DNA of 64,000 nucleotides from Sphingobium amiense (GCF_003967075.1 NZ_AP018664.1:248001-312000); one strand, 5' to 3'. Shown: positions 10,216-18,234, counted from the first letter of the stretch. Numbers and translations: made by a program. The notes: generated by a model not told the origin, from the letters alone.

Positions 10216-11019
10216 ATGAAGATCCGGTCGATGCTGATGGGAGCGGCGCTGTTCGCGCTTCCGGCCGTTGCGGCAGCGCAGGAGGGACGGGACTTATGCC
10301 CCGACCGCCCCGGTCTCGGCACGCCGCCCTGCACGGTGGAGCCGGGGCGGGTGGTTGCCGAACTCGGGCTGGGCGACTGGACGCATGAGAAAGACGCGGC
10401 GAGCCGCACCGACACGGTGGAGGCGGGCGATCTGCTGGTGCGGTTCGGGCTGACCGATCGTCTCGAAGCGCAGCTTGGCTGGACGGCCTACGGGCATGAG
10501 CGGGTGAAGGACAGGGCGAGCGGCCTCATCGACCGCAGCGAGGGCGTGGGCGATATGTTCGTCGGCGTGAAGCGCAATCTGCGCAATCCGGACGGGTCGG
10601 GCTTTTCCGTCGCGCTGCTGCCCTATGCCACGCTGCCGACCGGCGGATCGACCATCGGGGCGGGGGACTGGGGAGCCGGATTGCTGGTGCCGGTGAGCTA
10701 TGAACTGGGCAAGGGCGTCGCGCTGGAGGCGACGCCTGAAGTGGATGCGGCGGTGGACGAGGACCGGCACGGGCGCCATCTGGCGTGGGGCAGCGTGATG
10801 GGCGTGAACATCGACGTGAGCGATGCGGTTTCCGCTACGGTCGAAACGTCGCTGATGCGCGACGACGATCCATCGGGGCACAGCACGGAGGCGCTGGCCG
10901 GGCTGTCGCTGGCGTGGCAGCCGGGGAAGGCGTGGCAGATCGACGGCGGCGTCAATCTGGGCCTCAACCCCGACAGCCCAGATCGGGAGCTATATGTCGG
11001 TATCGTGCGCCGCTTCTAG
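10216..11019 (+). CDS. Outer-membrane beta-barrel protein, MetA-pathway/transporter type
   Basis: Predicted exported protein of 267 residues with a clear Sec signal (MKIRSMLMGAALFALPAVAAAQ, cut near residue 21). The rest is rich in alternating hydrophobic and polar strands and ends in a Phe (IVRRF), the usual C-terminal signature of outer-membrane barrels. The pattern resembles the family annotated as MetA-pathway of phenol degradation or 'transporter', whose function is poorly known. An AAGGGGG Shine-Dalgarno precedes ATG 10216. Its stop codon abuts the stop of the convergent beta-lactamase-like gene with no spacer. Confident as an outer-membrane barrel, weak on function. Confidence 0.65.
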   Translation: MKIRSMLMGAALFALPAVAAAQEGRDLCPDRPGLGTPPCTVEPGRVVAELGLGDWTHEKDAASRTDTVEAGDLLVRFGLTDRLEAQLGWTAYGHERVKDRASGLIDRSEGVGDMFVGVKRNLRNPDGSGFSVALLPYATLPTGGSTIGAGDWGAGLLVPVSYELGKGVALEATPEVDAAVDEDRHGRHLAWGSVMGVNIDVSDAVSATVETSLMRDDDPSGHSTEALAGLSLAWQPGKAWQIDGGVNLGLNPDSPDRELYVGIVRRF

Positions 11020-12153
11020 TCAGCGCTTTTCATGGTTGGCGGCGACGGCGCGCGACACAGCCTGCATCAGTTCCATGCGCTCGGGGATCGGGCGGGTGGT
11101 GGAGCCGATCATCACCGCGACGGCATAGCTGGTGCCATCGGGCGCGGTCATGATGCCGATGTCGTTATAGCCGGTCGAGCGCGGCGGGAGATCCTGCCCC
11201 GTGCCGGTCTTGTGCAGATAGGTCCAGCCCGGCGGCACGCCGCCCTTGATCCGGCGCGGCCCGGTCTTCGCTTCCGACATGATCGACATGAGCAGGCGCG
11301 AGGAGGCGGGCGACAGCATCCGGTTCTGCTTGAGCCGCGCCAGCGCCTGCACGATGGAGGAGGGCGCCGCACCGTCGGGCGGATTGGCGAGATAGCGGTC
11401 GAGCGCCTTCACCCGCGCCGCCATGGGCAGCTTTGCCCGCGCGGCGTAGAAATTGCGGCCGACCGAATAATCCTGCCGCCAGTCCAGACCCGCCGTCGCC
11501 GATTGCAGCAGCCGCTCGCCCGGCCCGAAGCGGATGTCGCGGATCGTCTTGCGGGCGAGATAGCCGCGCACCGCTTCCGGCCCGCCGACCGCGCGGAGCA
11601 GCGTGTCGTTGGCGGTATTGTCGCTCTGCGTCATGGCGCGGTGGAGGAGGTCGGAATAGCTGGTCGTCCACATCCCGTCCTTGAGCATCATGGCGCTGGG
11701 CTGATGAAAAAGGGTGAGGTCGTTGCGGGTGATCGTCGCGGTATCGGTAATGCGCAGCTTGCCGCGATCCACCGCGTCGAGGAAAGTCATCGCGACCCAG
11801 AGTTTCGACACGCTCTGCTGCGGGAAGAGGGCGTTGCCGTTCCACGCGACGGTCCAGTCCGCGCCAATGCGGCGCACGGCGATCCCGACCTTGCCATTGA
11901 AACTCTGGCCCAGATTGCGGACGACATCGACGAGCGCGGGCGGCGGCGCTTCGTTCTGGTCGATGTCCTGATAGGGTTCGGGCGGGTTGGCGACCGGCTT
12001 GATCGGCCATGTGTTCGTCTTGGGCTGCGGCTTTTGCGGCACGGCGGCGGCAGCTTCCGCCTGCCTTCCCTGCGGCGCGCTCACGCAGGCCGACAGCGCT
12101 GCGATCAGCAGGACGAAGCGCGCGGACCCGCCCCGATTATTATTCGATGTCAT
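11020..12153 (-). CDS. Class A beta-lactamase-fold serine hydrolase lipoprotein
   Basis: Serine hydrolase of 377 residues with the class A beta-lactamase fold. The start at 12153 gives a lipoprotein signal with lipobox LSAC (Cys about residue 20), then a Pro/Ala-rich tether of about 60 residues, so it is probably membrane-anchored in the periplasm. The active-site set is visible: SVSK (Ser70 and Lys73 equivalents), SDN 63 residues later (Ser130), and Glu 36 residues after that in GERLLQ, the normal Glu166 spacing. The usual ExxLN is ExxLQ here. HKTGTG is the KTG motif. About 34 extra residues lie between Glu166 and KTG compared with typical class A enzymes. It could be a beta-lactamase or a penicillin-binding/esterase relative; activity is unproven. 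Confidence 0.75.
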   Translation of the reverse strand: MTSNNNRGGSARFVLLIAALSACVSAPQGRQAEAAAAVPQKPQPKTNTWPIKPVANPPEPYQDIDQNEAPPPALVDVVRNLGQSFNGKVGIAVRRIGADWTVAWNGNALFPQQSVSKLWVAMTFLDAVDRGKLRITDTATITRNDLTLFHQPSAMMLKDGMWTTSYSDLLHRAMTQSDNTANDTLLRAVGGPEAVRGYLARKTIRDIRFGPGERLLQSATAGLDWRQDYSVGRNFYAARAKLPMAARVKALDRYLANPPDGAAPSSIVQALARLKQNRMLSPASSRLLMSIMSEAKTGPRRIKGGVPPGWTYLHKTGTGQDLPPRSTGYNDIGIMTAPDGTSYAVAVMIGSTTRPIPERMELMQAVSRAVAANHEKR

Positions 12154-12327
12154 CCAAACCCCGCACTCTCTCCTGTCCATTAGGCGCGGCGCCCGGCGGT
12201 ATCGGCAAGCACCGTGCGACGAATGATTCCACAAATGCGATGGAGAGAGGATGAACGGGGCAACCCGTTGAACGCGGACGACGATCCGATCAGTTGCGGT
12301 TCAGCGGCGAAGCGGCAATAGCGGGCC

Positions 12328-13170
12328 ATGGCTTTTCGAGTAGACAGACGGACCTGGCTGACCGGCGCGGCGGCGGGCGGCATTGCGATGATGGCGGGCC
12401 GTGCGGTCGCTGCGCCCTTCGTATCGCGCCGGATCGCGGTGACGGTGCGCGGCGCGGGGCGCGACGTGCTGCTGATCCCCGGCCTTGCGAGCGGGCCGGG
12501 GGTGTGGAGCGGCGTGGTCGACGCGCTGCCGGGCTGTCGGCTGCACATCGTCCATGTGCGGGGATTTGCGGGCCTCGCGCCGGAGGGCAATGCGAGCGGG
12601 CCGGTGGTGCAGCCGGTCGCGGACGAGATCGCCCGCTATATCGGCGCGGCGGGGCTGATGCGCCCCGCCATCGTGGGTCATTCGATGGGCGGCACGCTGG
12701 CGATGATGCTGGGGCTGAAGGGGCTGGCGTCGCGGGTCATGGTGGTGGACATGCTTCCCGCCGGAGCGGCGATGGTCGGCGGAACGGCGAGCGGCATGGG
12801 CTTTCTCGCCGATCAGCTCAGCGGGTATCTGACCGGCACGGCGGCAGGGCGGCGCACTCTCGCGCAGATCGTCGGGCGGACGCCCGGCGCGCAGGGGAGC
12901 GACCCGGACGTGATCGCCGGGGCGCTGCGCGACCTTGCCAATATCGACCTTGGCCCGCAGCTTGCCCGCCTCACCGTTCCGCTGGAGGTCGTCTATGCCG
13001 TGGGCGACGACGCGCAGATGAACGCCGCCATCGCCGACCGCTTTCGCAGCGCCTACGGGAGTAGGAAAGGGACGATGCTGAAACCGCTGGGGCCGAGCGG
13101 CCATATGGTGATGCGGGATCAGGCGGCGCGGTTCAATGCGCTGCTCCGGCAGTTTCTGGCGGCGATTTGA
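12328..13170 (+). CDS. Tat-exported alpha/beta hydrolase
   Basis: Alpha/beta hydrolase of 280 residues. The N terminus has a twin-arginine signal (DRRTWLTGAAAGG, then a hydrophobic segment, cut near AVA about residue 28), so it likely works in the periplasm. The nucleophile elbow GHSMGG places Ser at residue 119. The oxyanion region LLIPGLASGPGVW comes earlier, and the C-terminal GPSGHMVM supplies the catalytic His. Family members are esterases, lipases or haloperoxidase-like hydrolases; the substrate cannot be read from sequence. It diverges from the beta-lactamase-fold gene and ends at a strong terminator shared with the nadB 3' end. Confidence 0.8.
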   Translation: MAFRVDRRTWLTGAAAGGIAMMAGRAVAAPFVSRRIAVTVRGAGRDVLLIPGLASGPGVWSGVVDALPGCRLHIVHVRGFAGLAPEGNASGPVVQPVADEIARYIGAAGLMRPAIVGHSMGGTLAMMLGLKGLASRVMVVDMLPAGAAMVGGTASGMGFLADQLSGYLTGTAAGRRTLAQIVGRTPGAQGSDPDVIAGALRDLANIDLGPQLARLTVPLEVVYAVGDDAQMNAAIADRFRSAYGSRKGTMLKPLGPSGHMVMRDQAARFNALLRQFLAAI

Positions 13171-13246
13171 CACGGATCAAAGCGACCGCGCCGTTCGCCT
13201 GACAGGAAGGACGTGGACGCTTCGAGCGTCCCTCCTCAAACTCACG

Positions 13247-13284
13247 AGGCGAGCGCGTCCCCCGGCGCGCCCGCCTTCTTTTTT
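13247..13284 (+). terminator. Rho-independent terminator after the hydrolase gene
   Basis: An 11-bp stem with one A-C mismatch (13247-13257 pairing with 13266-13276, GC-rich) has an 8-nt loop and is followed by TCTTTTTT. It faces the plus strand and lies about 75 bp after the hydrolase stop. Its T-tract runs into the complement of the nadB stop codon at 13283-13285. A second short hairpin, GGACGC-TTCGA-GCGTCC at 13215-13231, precedes it. Confidence 0.7.
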
Positions 13285-14875
13285 ACGGTGCCAGGACGGT
13301 ATCGACCGCTTGGGCGAGCGTTTCGGGATAATCGAGCGTGTAGTGGAGACCCCGGCTTTCCTTGCGGTGAAGCGCCGAGCGGACCACCAGCCGCGCGACT
13401 TCCAGCAGGTTGCGCAGTTCGATGAGGTCGGGCGTGACGCGGAAATTGCCGTAATAATCGTCCACTTCCTTCGCCAGCAGGTCGATGCGGTGCTGCGCGC
13501 GCTCCAGCCGCTTGGTGGTGCGGACGATGCCGACATAGTCCCACATGAAGCGGCGGATTTCCTTCCAGTTGTGCTGGACGATCACTTCCTCGTCGCTGTT
13601 GGTGACACGGCTTTCGTCCCACGGCCGGATCGGCGGCGGCGGGGGCAGCGCATCCCAGTTGGCGCGGATATGCCGCGCCGCCGCTTCGCCGAAGACGAAA
13701 CATTCGAGCAGCGAGTTGGACGCGAGCCGGTTCGCGCCGTGAAGGCCGCTTTCGCTGACTTCCCCGGCGGCATAGAGGCCGGGCAGGTCGGTGCGGCCGT
13801 CAAGGTCGATGACCACGCCGCCGCAGGTATAATGCTGCGCCGGGACGACCGGGATCGGCTCCTTCGTGATGTCGATGTCGAGATCGAGGAGGCGGGCGTA
13901 GATGGTCGGGAAGTGGTGCTTCACGAATTCGGGGTCTTTGTGGCTGATGTCGAGATGGACGTAGTCGAGGCCGAGCCGCTTGATCTCATGGTCGATGGCG
14001 CGGGCCACCACGTCGCGGGGGGCGAGTTCCTCGCGTTCGTCGAAGCGGGGCATGAAGCGCTCGCCGGTGCCGGGGATTTTGAGATGCCCGCCTTCGCCGC
14101 GCACCGCTTCGGTGATGAGGAAATTCTTGACCTCCAGATTGTAGAGGCAGGTCGGGTGGAACTGGTTCATCTCCATGTTCGAGACGCGGCAGCCCGCGCG
14201 CCACGCCATCGCGATGCCATCGCCGGTCGCGCCGCGCGGGGCGGTGGAGAAGAGGTAGGTGCGCCCCGCGCCGCCGGTGCACAGGATCGTCGCGCGGCCC
14301 AGCAGCGTATCGACCCGCTTCGTCTTGCGGTTGACGGCGTAGACGCCCCAGACATGGCCATCGCCCGAATAGCGTTCGCCATGGCGGGAGGTGATGAGGT
14401 CGATGGCGACCATATCCTCCATCAGCGTGATGTTGGGATTGGCGCGGGCGGCTTTCAGCAGCGCGACCTGCACGGCGTGGCCGGTGGCGTCGTCGACATG
14501 GACGATGCGGCGGTGGCTGTGCCCGCCCTCCCGCGTCAGGTGCCAGCGTTCGCCAAACTCCTCGCCCCCGTTGAACGGCACGCCGAGTGCGGCGAGCCGC
14601 TCGATGGCGGCGGGCGCTTCGGAGACGACGAACTCGACCGTGGCGCGATCGTTGAGGCCCGCTCCCGCGACCATCGTGTCATGGACATGCGCCTCGAAAC
14701 TGTCGCCGCCGTCGAGCACTGCGGCGATGCCGCCCTGCGCCCAGTTGGTCGACCCGCTGTCGAGCGCGCCCTTCGCCAGCACCAGCACCCTGCGGTCCTG
14801 CGCCAGATTGATCGCGGCGGTGAGACCGGCGGCGCCGGAACCGATGATGACGACATCGTGAAGGGTGGTGGTCAT
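13283..14875 (-). CDS. nadB: L-aspartate oxidase
   Basis: FAD-dependent L-aspartate oxidase of 530 residues, the first step of de novo NAD synthesis (aspartate to iminoaspartate). It has the dinucleotide-binding motif GSGAAGLTAAINLA at the N terminus, the succinate dehydrogenase/fumarate reductase flavoprotein fold, and HGANRLASNSLLECFVFG with the conserved substrate-binding Arg. The helical C-terminal domain is intact. The partner genes nadA and nadC are not adjacent. Its ATG overlaps the TGA of the upstream DUF559 remnant as ATGA, probably fortuitously. Confidence 0.95.
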   Translation of the reverse strand: MTTTLHDVVIIGSGAAGLTAAINLAQDRRVLVLAKGALDSGSTNWAQGGIAAVLDGGDSFEAHVHDTMVAGAGLNDRATVEFVVSEAPAAIERLAALGVPFNGGEEFGERWHLTREGGHSHRRIVHVDDATGHAVQVALLKAARANPNITLMEDMVAIDLITSRHGERYSGDGHVWGVYAVNRKTKRVDTLLGRATILCTGGAGRTYLFSTAPRGATGDGIAMAWRAGCRVSNMEMNQFHPTCLYNLEVKNFLITEAVRGEGGHLKIPGTGERFMPRFDEREELAPRDVVARAIDHEIKRLGLDYVHLDISHKDPEFVKHHFPTIYARLLDLDIDITKEPIPVVPAQHYTCGGVVIDLDGRTDLPGLYAAGEVSESGLHGANRLASNSLLECFVFGEAAARHIRANWDALPPPPPIRPWDESRVTNSDEEVIVQHNWKEIRRFMWDYVGIVRTTKRLERAQHRIDLLAKEVDDYYGNFRVTPDLIELRNLLEVARLVVRSALHRKESRGLHYTLDYPETLAQAVDTVLAP

Positions 14876-15257
14876 AGCGGGTCTTTTCTCCCCTCCCGCT
14901 TGCGGGAGGGGCCGGGGGTGGGCGTTTGTGGGAGCGCAGCTTCGATCTGGAGAACCACGCCTTCCAGATTGCCCATCACATCTGCATTGGAAAAGCGCAA
15001 GATTTCGTAGCCCTGAGACCGGCAGTAGGCGTCACGCCGAGCGTCATATTCCGCTGTCTGATCGTGGCTCGCGCCGTCGAGTTCGATCATGATGCGCAAC
15101 TCGCGGCAGAGGAATCGGCGAAATAGGGGCCGACCGGCATCTGGCGGCTGAATTTATGGCCGAGCTTTCGGTTGCGAAGGCATTGCCACAATAGCTTTTC
15201 GGAAGAGGTCGCATTGTTGCGGAGTTGCTTTGCGCTTCCGGTAGCGCGTTGCTTGAA
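14872..15257 (-). pseudogene. Frameshifted DUF559 (Vsr-like endonuclease) gene
   Basis: A DUF559 protein, a small PD-(D/E)XK fold related to very-short-patch endonucleases, is split over two frames. The upstream part reads SSEKLLWQCLRNRKLGHKF and RQMPVGPYFAD; the downstream part reads LRIMIELDGASH and then YEILRFSNADVMGNLEGV. Between them, at about 15111-15115, the minus strand has GATTCC where an uninterrupted gene would need one more T (GATTTCC gives FADFLCRELRIMIELDG). A single-base deletion therefore broke the frame, unless it is a sequencing error. The true start is unclear because the upstream frame runs into a palindromic repeat. The gene is flanked by inverted copies of that repeat. 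Confidence 0.8.
14890..14925. repeat. Palindromic intergenic repeat, family A, copy 1
   Basis: Palindrome CCCCTCCCGC-TT-GCGGGAGGGG (14890-14911) followed by a G-rich tail GCCGGGGGTGGGCG. It overlaps the 3' end of the DUF559 remnant. The copy at 15268-15310 is the same element in inverted orientation. Confidence 0.75.
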
Positions 15258-15267
15258 AGGCCGCGCC

Positions 15268-15310
15268 TGCCCACCCCCTGGCCCCCTCCCGCTTGCGGGA
15301 GGGGGGACAT
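15268..15310. repeat. Palindromic intergenic repeat, family A, copy 2
   Basis: Inverted copy of the 14890 element: a C-rich tail, the 22-bp palindrome at 15283-15304, then GGGGACAT. It lies between the DUF559 remnant and the end of the ABC ATPase gene. The same GGGGGACAT edge recurs at 33784. Confidence 0.75.
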
Positions 15311-15315
15311 TGCCT

Positions 15316-16242
15316 TCACGCATCCGCGGTCAGGTTGAGGAACACATCCTCCAGATCGGGGTCGCGGGTGACGACGTCGACGATGGAGAGGCCGCTCGCC
15401 TGCACCGCGCTCAGCACCTGGCCGGCGTTGGCGCGGTCCTTCATGTAGGTGATGGTGAGCGTGCGTTCGTCGATGAGGTCGACCTTCTCGAAGCAGGGAG
15501 CGTCAGGCGCGGCGGCGATGTCGCGGTCGACGGTCACCTGCACCACCTTTTCCTGCGCCATGGCGATGAGTTCACGGGTCGGCTTGTCGGTGATGAGGCG
15601 GCCATGGTTGATGATGCCGATGCGGTCGCACAGTTCCTCGGCTTCCTCCAGATAGTGAGTCGTCAGCACGATGGTGACGCCGCGGGCATTGAGTTCGCGG
15701 ACATAGGCCCAGAGCTGCTGGCGGAGCTGCACATCGACGCCCGCCGTGGGTTCATCGAGCACGAGGATCGGCGGCGAGTGCACCATCGCCTTCGCCACCA
15801 GCAGCCGCCGCTTCATGCCGCCCGACAGCGTGCGGGCGTAAGCGTTGGCCTTGTCCTCCAGATGGACGGCGCGCAGCAGTTCCATGGAACGGCGGCGGTC
15901 CTTGGGCACGCCATAATAGCCCGCCTGATTTTCCAGCGTTTCGAAGGGGGTGAAGAAGGGATCGAAGACGATTTCCTGCGGCACGATGCCGATGGAATTC
16001 TTGGCATTGCGGGGATGCGCGTCGATGTCGAAGCCCCAGATGCTGACATCGCCCTCCGTCTTGTTGACGAGGCCCGCGAGGATGTTGATCGTGGTCGACT
16101 TGCCCGCGCCGTTGGGGCCGAGCAGGCCGTAGATCTGGCCGCGCGGGATCGACAGGTTGATGCCGTCGAGCGCGCGCTTGCCGCCCTTGTAGACCTTGGT
16201 CAGGTTGCGGATTTCGATGGCGGCTTGGGGCGTGTCGGTCAT
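15316..16242 (-). CDS. ABC-2 type transporter ATP-binding protein
   Basis: Single-domain ABC ATPase of 308 residues of the drug/polysaccharide exporter type (YadG/CcmA-like). It has Walker A GPNGAGKSTT, signature LSGGMKRRLL, Walker B PPILVLDEPTAGVD and the H-loop TTHYLEE. The C-terminal 80 residues form the accessory domain common in this subfamily. These proteins drive an ABC-2 permease, but no permease gene lies on either side. Downstream are the DUF559 remnant and nadB; upstream is an 11-bp repeat array and a broken helix-turn-helix gene. The partner must be encoded elsewhere, or was lost. Confidence 0.88.
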   Translation of the reverse strand: MTDTPQAAIEIRNLTKVYKGGKRALDGINLSIPRGQIYGLLGPNGAGKSTTINILAGLVNKTEGDVSIWGFDIDAHPRNAKNSIGIVPQEIVFDPFFTPFETLENQAGYYGVPKDRRRSMELLRAVHLEDKANAYARTLSGGMKRRLLVAKAMVHSPPILVLDEPTAGVDVQLRQQLWAYVRELNARGVTIVLTTHYLEEAEELCDRIGIINHGRLITDKPTRELIAMAQEKVVQVTVDRDIAAAPDAPCFEKVDLIDERTLTITYMKDRANAGQVLSAVQASGLSIVDVVTRDPDLEDVFLNLTADA

Positions 16243-16285
16243 GGCTGATCTCTATGGGGATCGGGGCCACGGAAGGGAAGAGGGC

Positions 16286-16318
16286 GCGACATCAAAGCGA
16301 CACCGAAGCGACAGGTTC
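16286..16318. repeat. 11-bp tandem repeats, short block (3 units)
   Basis: Three consecutive 11-bp units beginning at 16286, 16297 and 16308, each starting GCGACA (GCGACATCAAA, GCGACACCGAA, GCGACAGGTTC). It is about 45 bp upstream of the ABC ATPase start and has the same unit as the longer block at 16380. Confidence 0.8.
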
Positions 16319-16379
16319 ACGGGGGCCGAAGTTCACACCGTTGCAGGATCAGGCGGGACGGGCGAAATCGCGGCGCGAC

Positions 16380-16478
16380 GCGCCCGTGATGCGCCGCCGA
16401 TGCGACGGTCACGCGCCGGTGAAGCGCCGGTAAGGCGACAGGGACGCGACACCGGCGCGACACCGGCGCGACAGGTCA
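16380..16478. repeat. 11-bp tandem repeats, long block (9 units)
   Basis: Nine contiguous 11-bp units start exactly every 11 bp from 16380 to 16468. All begin GCG(A/C)C, for example GCGACGGTCAC, GCGCCGGTAAG and GCGACACCGGC twice in a row. The period is not a multiple of three, so this is not a peptide repeat. The array ends on the stop codon of the upstream minus-strand gene and lies between that gene and the ABC ATPase. Helical phasing (about one turn per unit) suggests a protein-binding array or a slippage-derived minisatellite. Confidence 0.85.
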
Positions 16479-16748
16479 GGTGCGGGGCGGGCGCGGGCGC
16501 TCCGGAGCGAGCGGGTCGGCGAGGCGCTGCGCATGGAACAGCAGCGCATTGGCCCAGTGACGGTCGAAATGCGTGCCCGCGAGCCGGGCGCGCAGCCGGT
16601 GTGCGCTCGACCGCGACATGCCCACGACACGCGCGGCCTGCGTCACGCAGCCGCTTTCGAGCAGGGCGAGGAGGAAGATGCGCTGCGTGTCCGGCGTTCA
16701 GCGGGCGCGGGCAGGGCGGGGCGAAGCGGGGGAAGATGTCTGGTCCAT
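16476..16748 (-). pseudogene. Small helix-turn-helix protein gene with in-frame TGA
   Basis: A minus-strand frame starting ATG at 16748 encodes MDQTSSPASPRPARAR, then TGA (16698-16700), then continues with TPDTQRIFLLALLESGCV and TQAARVVGMSRSSAHRLRAR to a stop at 16476. The second part is a convincing helix-turn-helix. From memory, related sphingomonad proteins have a Trp-Thr-Pro-Glu start to this region, so the TGA stands where a TGG Trp codon would be expected. That points to a nonsense mutation, with a downstream alternative start or sequencing error as other options. Total length without the stop would be about 89 residues. Confidence 0.6.
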
Positions 16749-16791
16749 GCCGCAGGATGATCCGGCACGGAAGCTGTAGGAAAGAGCGGGG

Positions 16792-17799
16792 TTGCGCACG
16801 GAAGGGATGGATTTCGCCGCGCGGCTGTGGAAGCGGTGCGGCATGACGCCCGACCGCCCGGACGATGCCGAAACGCTGCGCGCGGATTTCCGCGGCGAAA
16901 CGCTGCGCCTGACGGGGGACGATCCCGCAGCGCGATATGGCGTCGCGGTGTCGGGCGGGCCGGACAGCATGGCGCTGCTGGCGTTGGCGGCTTCAGCCTT
17001 TGCCGGGCGGGTCGAGGCGGTGACGGTCGACCATGGCCTGCGCCCCGAATCGGCCGGGGAAGCGGCGATGGTCGCGCGCTGGTGCGGGCAGGCGGGGGTG
17101 CCGCATGTGACGCTGACGCCTGACGCGCCGGTCGCGGGCAATGTGCAGGCATGGGCGCGGACGATGCGCTATCGCTTGATCGAGGGCTGGCGCGCGGCGC
17201 GGGGCATCGACTGGATCATGACCGCGCACCATGCCGACGATCAGGCCGAAACGCTGCTGATGCGGCTCAATCGCGGGTCGGGCGTCGCGGGACTCGCGGG
17301 CGTGCGGGCGCGGAGCGGGCGGGTCGTCCGGCCGCTGCTGGGGCAGCGCAAGGCGGCGCTGCTGGCGTTCGCGCGGGCGCAGGGGCTGCCCTTCGTCGAC
17401 GATCCGTCCAACCGCGATCCGCGCTTCGACCGCGCGGCGATGCGGCAGGCGCTGGAGGGCGCGGACTGGATCGACGCGCCCGCGCTGGCCCGCAGCGCCG
17501 CCGCTCTGGCGGAAGCGGAGGCGGCGATCGGGTGGAGCGTCGCGGCGCTGGCGCAGGCGCATGTGCGGGCGGAGGACGGCGGCTGGGCGCTGGACCGCAG
17601 CGACCTGCCGCGCGAATATCTGCGGCGTCTGGTCCTGCACATGCTGGCGCTCGCCGAGCCGGAGGGCGCGCCGCCGCGTGGCGAGGCGCTCGATCATGCG
17701 CTGGCGCAGGCGCGGGCGGGGGGGCAGGCGAGTCTGGGGCGCTGGCTGCTGAAAGGCGGCGCGATCTGGCGTCTGCGCCCCGCCCCGCCCCGCCGGTAG
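16792..17799 (+). CDS. tilS: tRNA(Ile)-lysidine synthase
   Basis: N-type ATP pyrophosphatase that converts C34 of the CAU-anticodon tRNA-Ile to lysidine, so that it reads AUA. The PP-loop VSGGPDSMAL is at about residues 51-60, and the family segment TAHHADDQAETLLMRLNRGSG follows. The start is uncertain: TTG at 16792 has AGGAAAG upstream (335 residues), while ATG at 16807 or 16843 would shorten it by 5 or 17 residues without loss of domains. The C-terminal domain is short compared with E. coli TilS. It is followed by a small membrane gene and ftsH, a common alphaproteobacterial neighbourhood. Confidence 0.92.
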   Translation: MRTEGMDFAARLWKRCGMTPDRPDDAETLRADFRGETLRLTGDDPAARYGVAVSGGPDSMALLALAASAFAGRVEAVTVDHGLRPESAGEAAMVARWCGQAGVPHVTLTPDAPVAGNVQAWARTMRYRLIEGWRAARGIDWIMTAHHADDQAETLLMRLNRGSGVAGLAGVRARSGRVVRPLLGQRKAALLAFARAQGLPFVDDPSNRDPRFDRAAMRQALEGADWIDAPALARSAAALAEAEAAIGWSVAALAQAHVRAEDGGWALDRSDLPREYLRRLVLHMLALAEPEGAPPRGEALDHALAQARAGGQASLGRWLLKGGAIWRLRPAPPRR

Positions 17800-17942
17800 C
17801 GCAACGATTTCATGTCGCTTCGGAAATGTTCCGCACGTCGTCGCTCCGGCGGCTCCTTTCGCCGATTTTGTGCGCTGCGAAGATGAATCCTTAACGCGCT
17901 TTGGGTAGGGATAAGGCTCTTCAAGCGGGGATTTTTGGAACG

Positions 17943-18134
17943 ATGGTGGAATTTGCGGCCCTGACCTACGGCCTGCTGGCGAGCGTCATTCTTTCGGCGG
18001 CGCAACGGAACCGGAAACTGGCGCGGCCGCATCCGCCGCTGCTGCTCTACATGGGCTATCTGCTGTGCGGCCTGTCGGGCGGCGTGGCCATCGCGCTCGC
18101 CTATGTGGCGGCGACGCTGTTCATCGGCGGGTAA
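17943..18134 (+). CDS. Small membrane protein, function unknown
   Basis: Short gene of 63 residues between tilS and ftsH. The product has two hydrophobic segments (about residues 4-17 and 36-60) separated by a basic, Pro-rich stretch, so a two-pass inner-membrane protein is likely. The start at ATG 17943 avoids a non-hydrophobic TTG extension. Base composition and codon use match the flanking genes. I do not recognise a family. Confidence 0.5.
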   Translation: MVEFAALTYGLLASVILSAAQRNRKLARPHPPLLLYMGYLLCGLSGGVAIALAYVAATLFIGG

Positions 18135-18234
18135 AGACCCGGCGAATAGACCGACGGAAGGGGCCGGGAGCACGGCCTGCCGCGCTTGCGCTTTTGCCGG
18201 CGCGCCCTATCTTGTCGGCTGAAAGAGAGTGATG

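Noticed and set aside
16380..16478. CRISPR-like array
   Set aside because: Units are 11 bp, contiguous without spacers and degenerate; no cas genes are present.
16698..17141. Minus-strand open frame over the start of tilS
   Set aside because: Except for its last 16 codons, which belong to the broken helix-turn-helix gene, it is antisense to tilS and has no family features.
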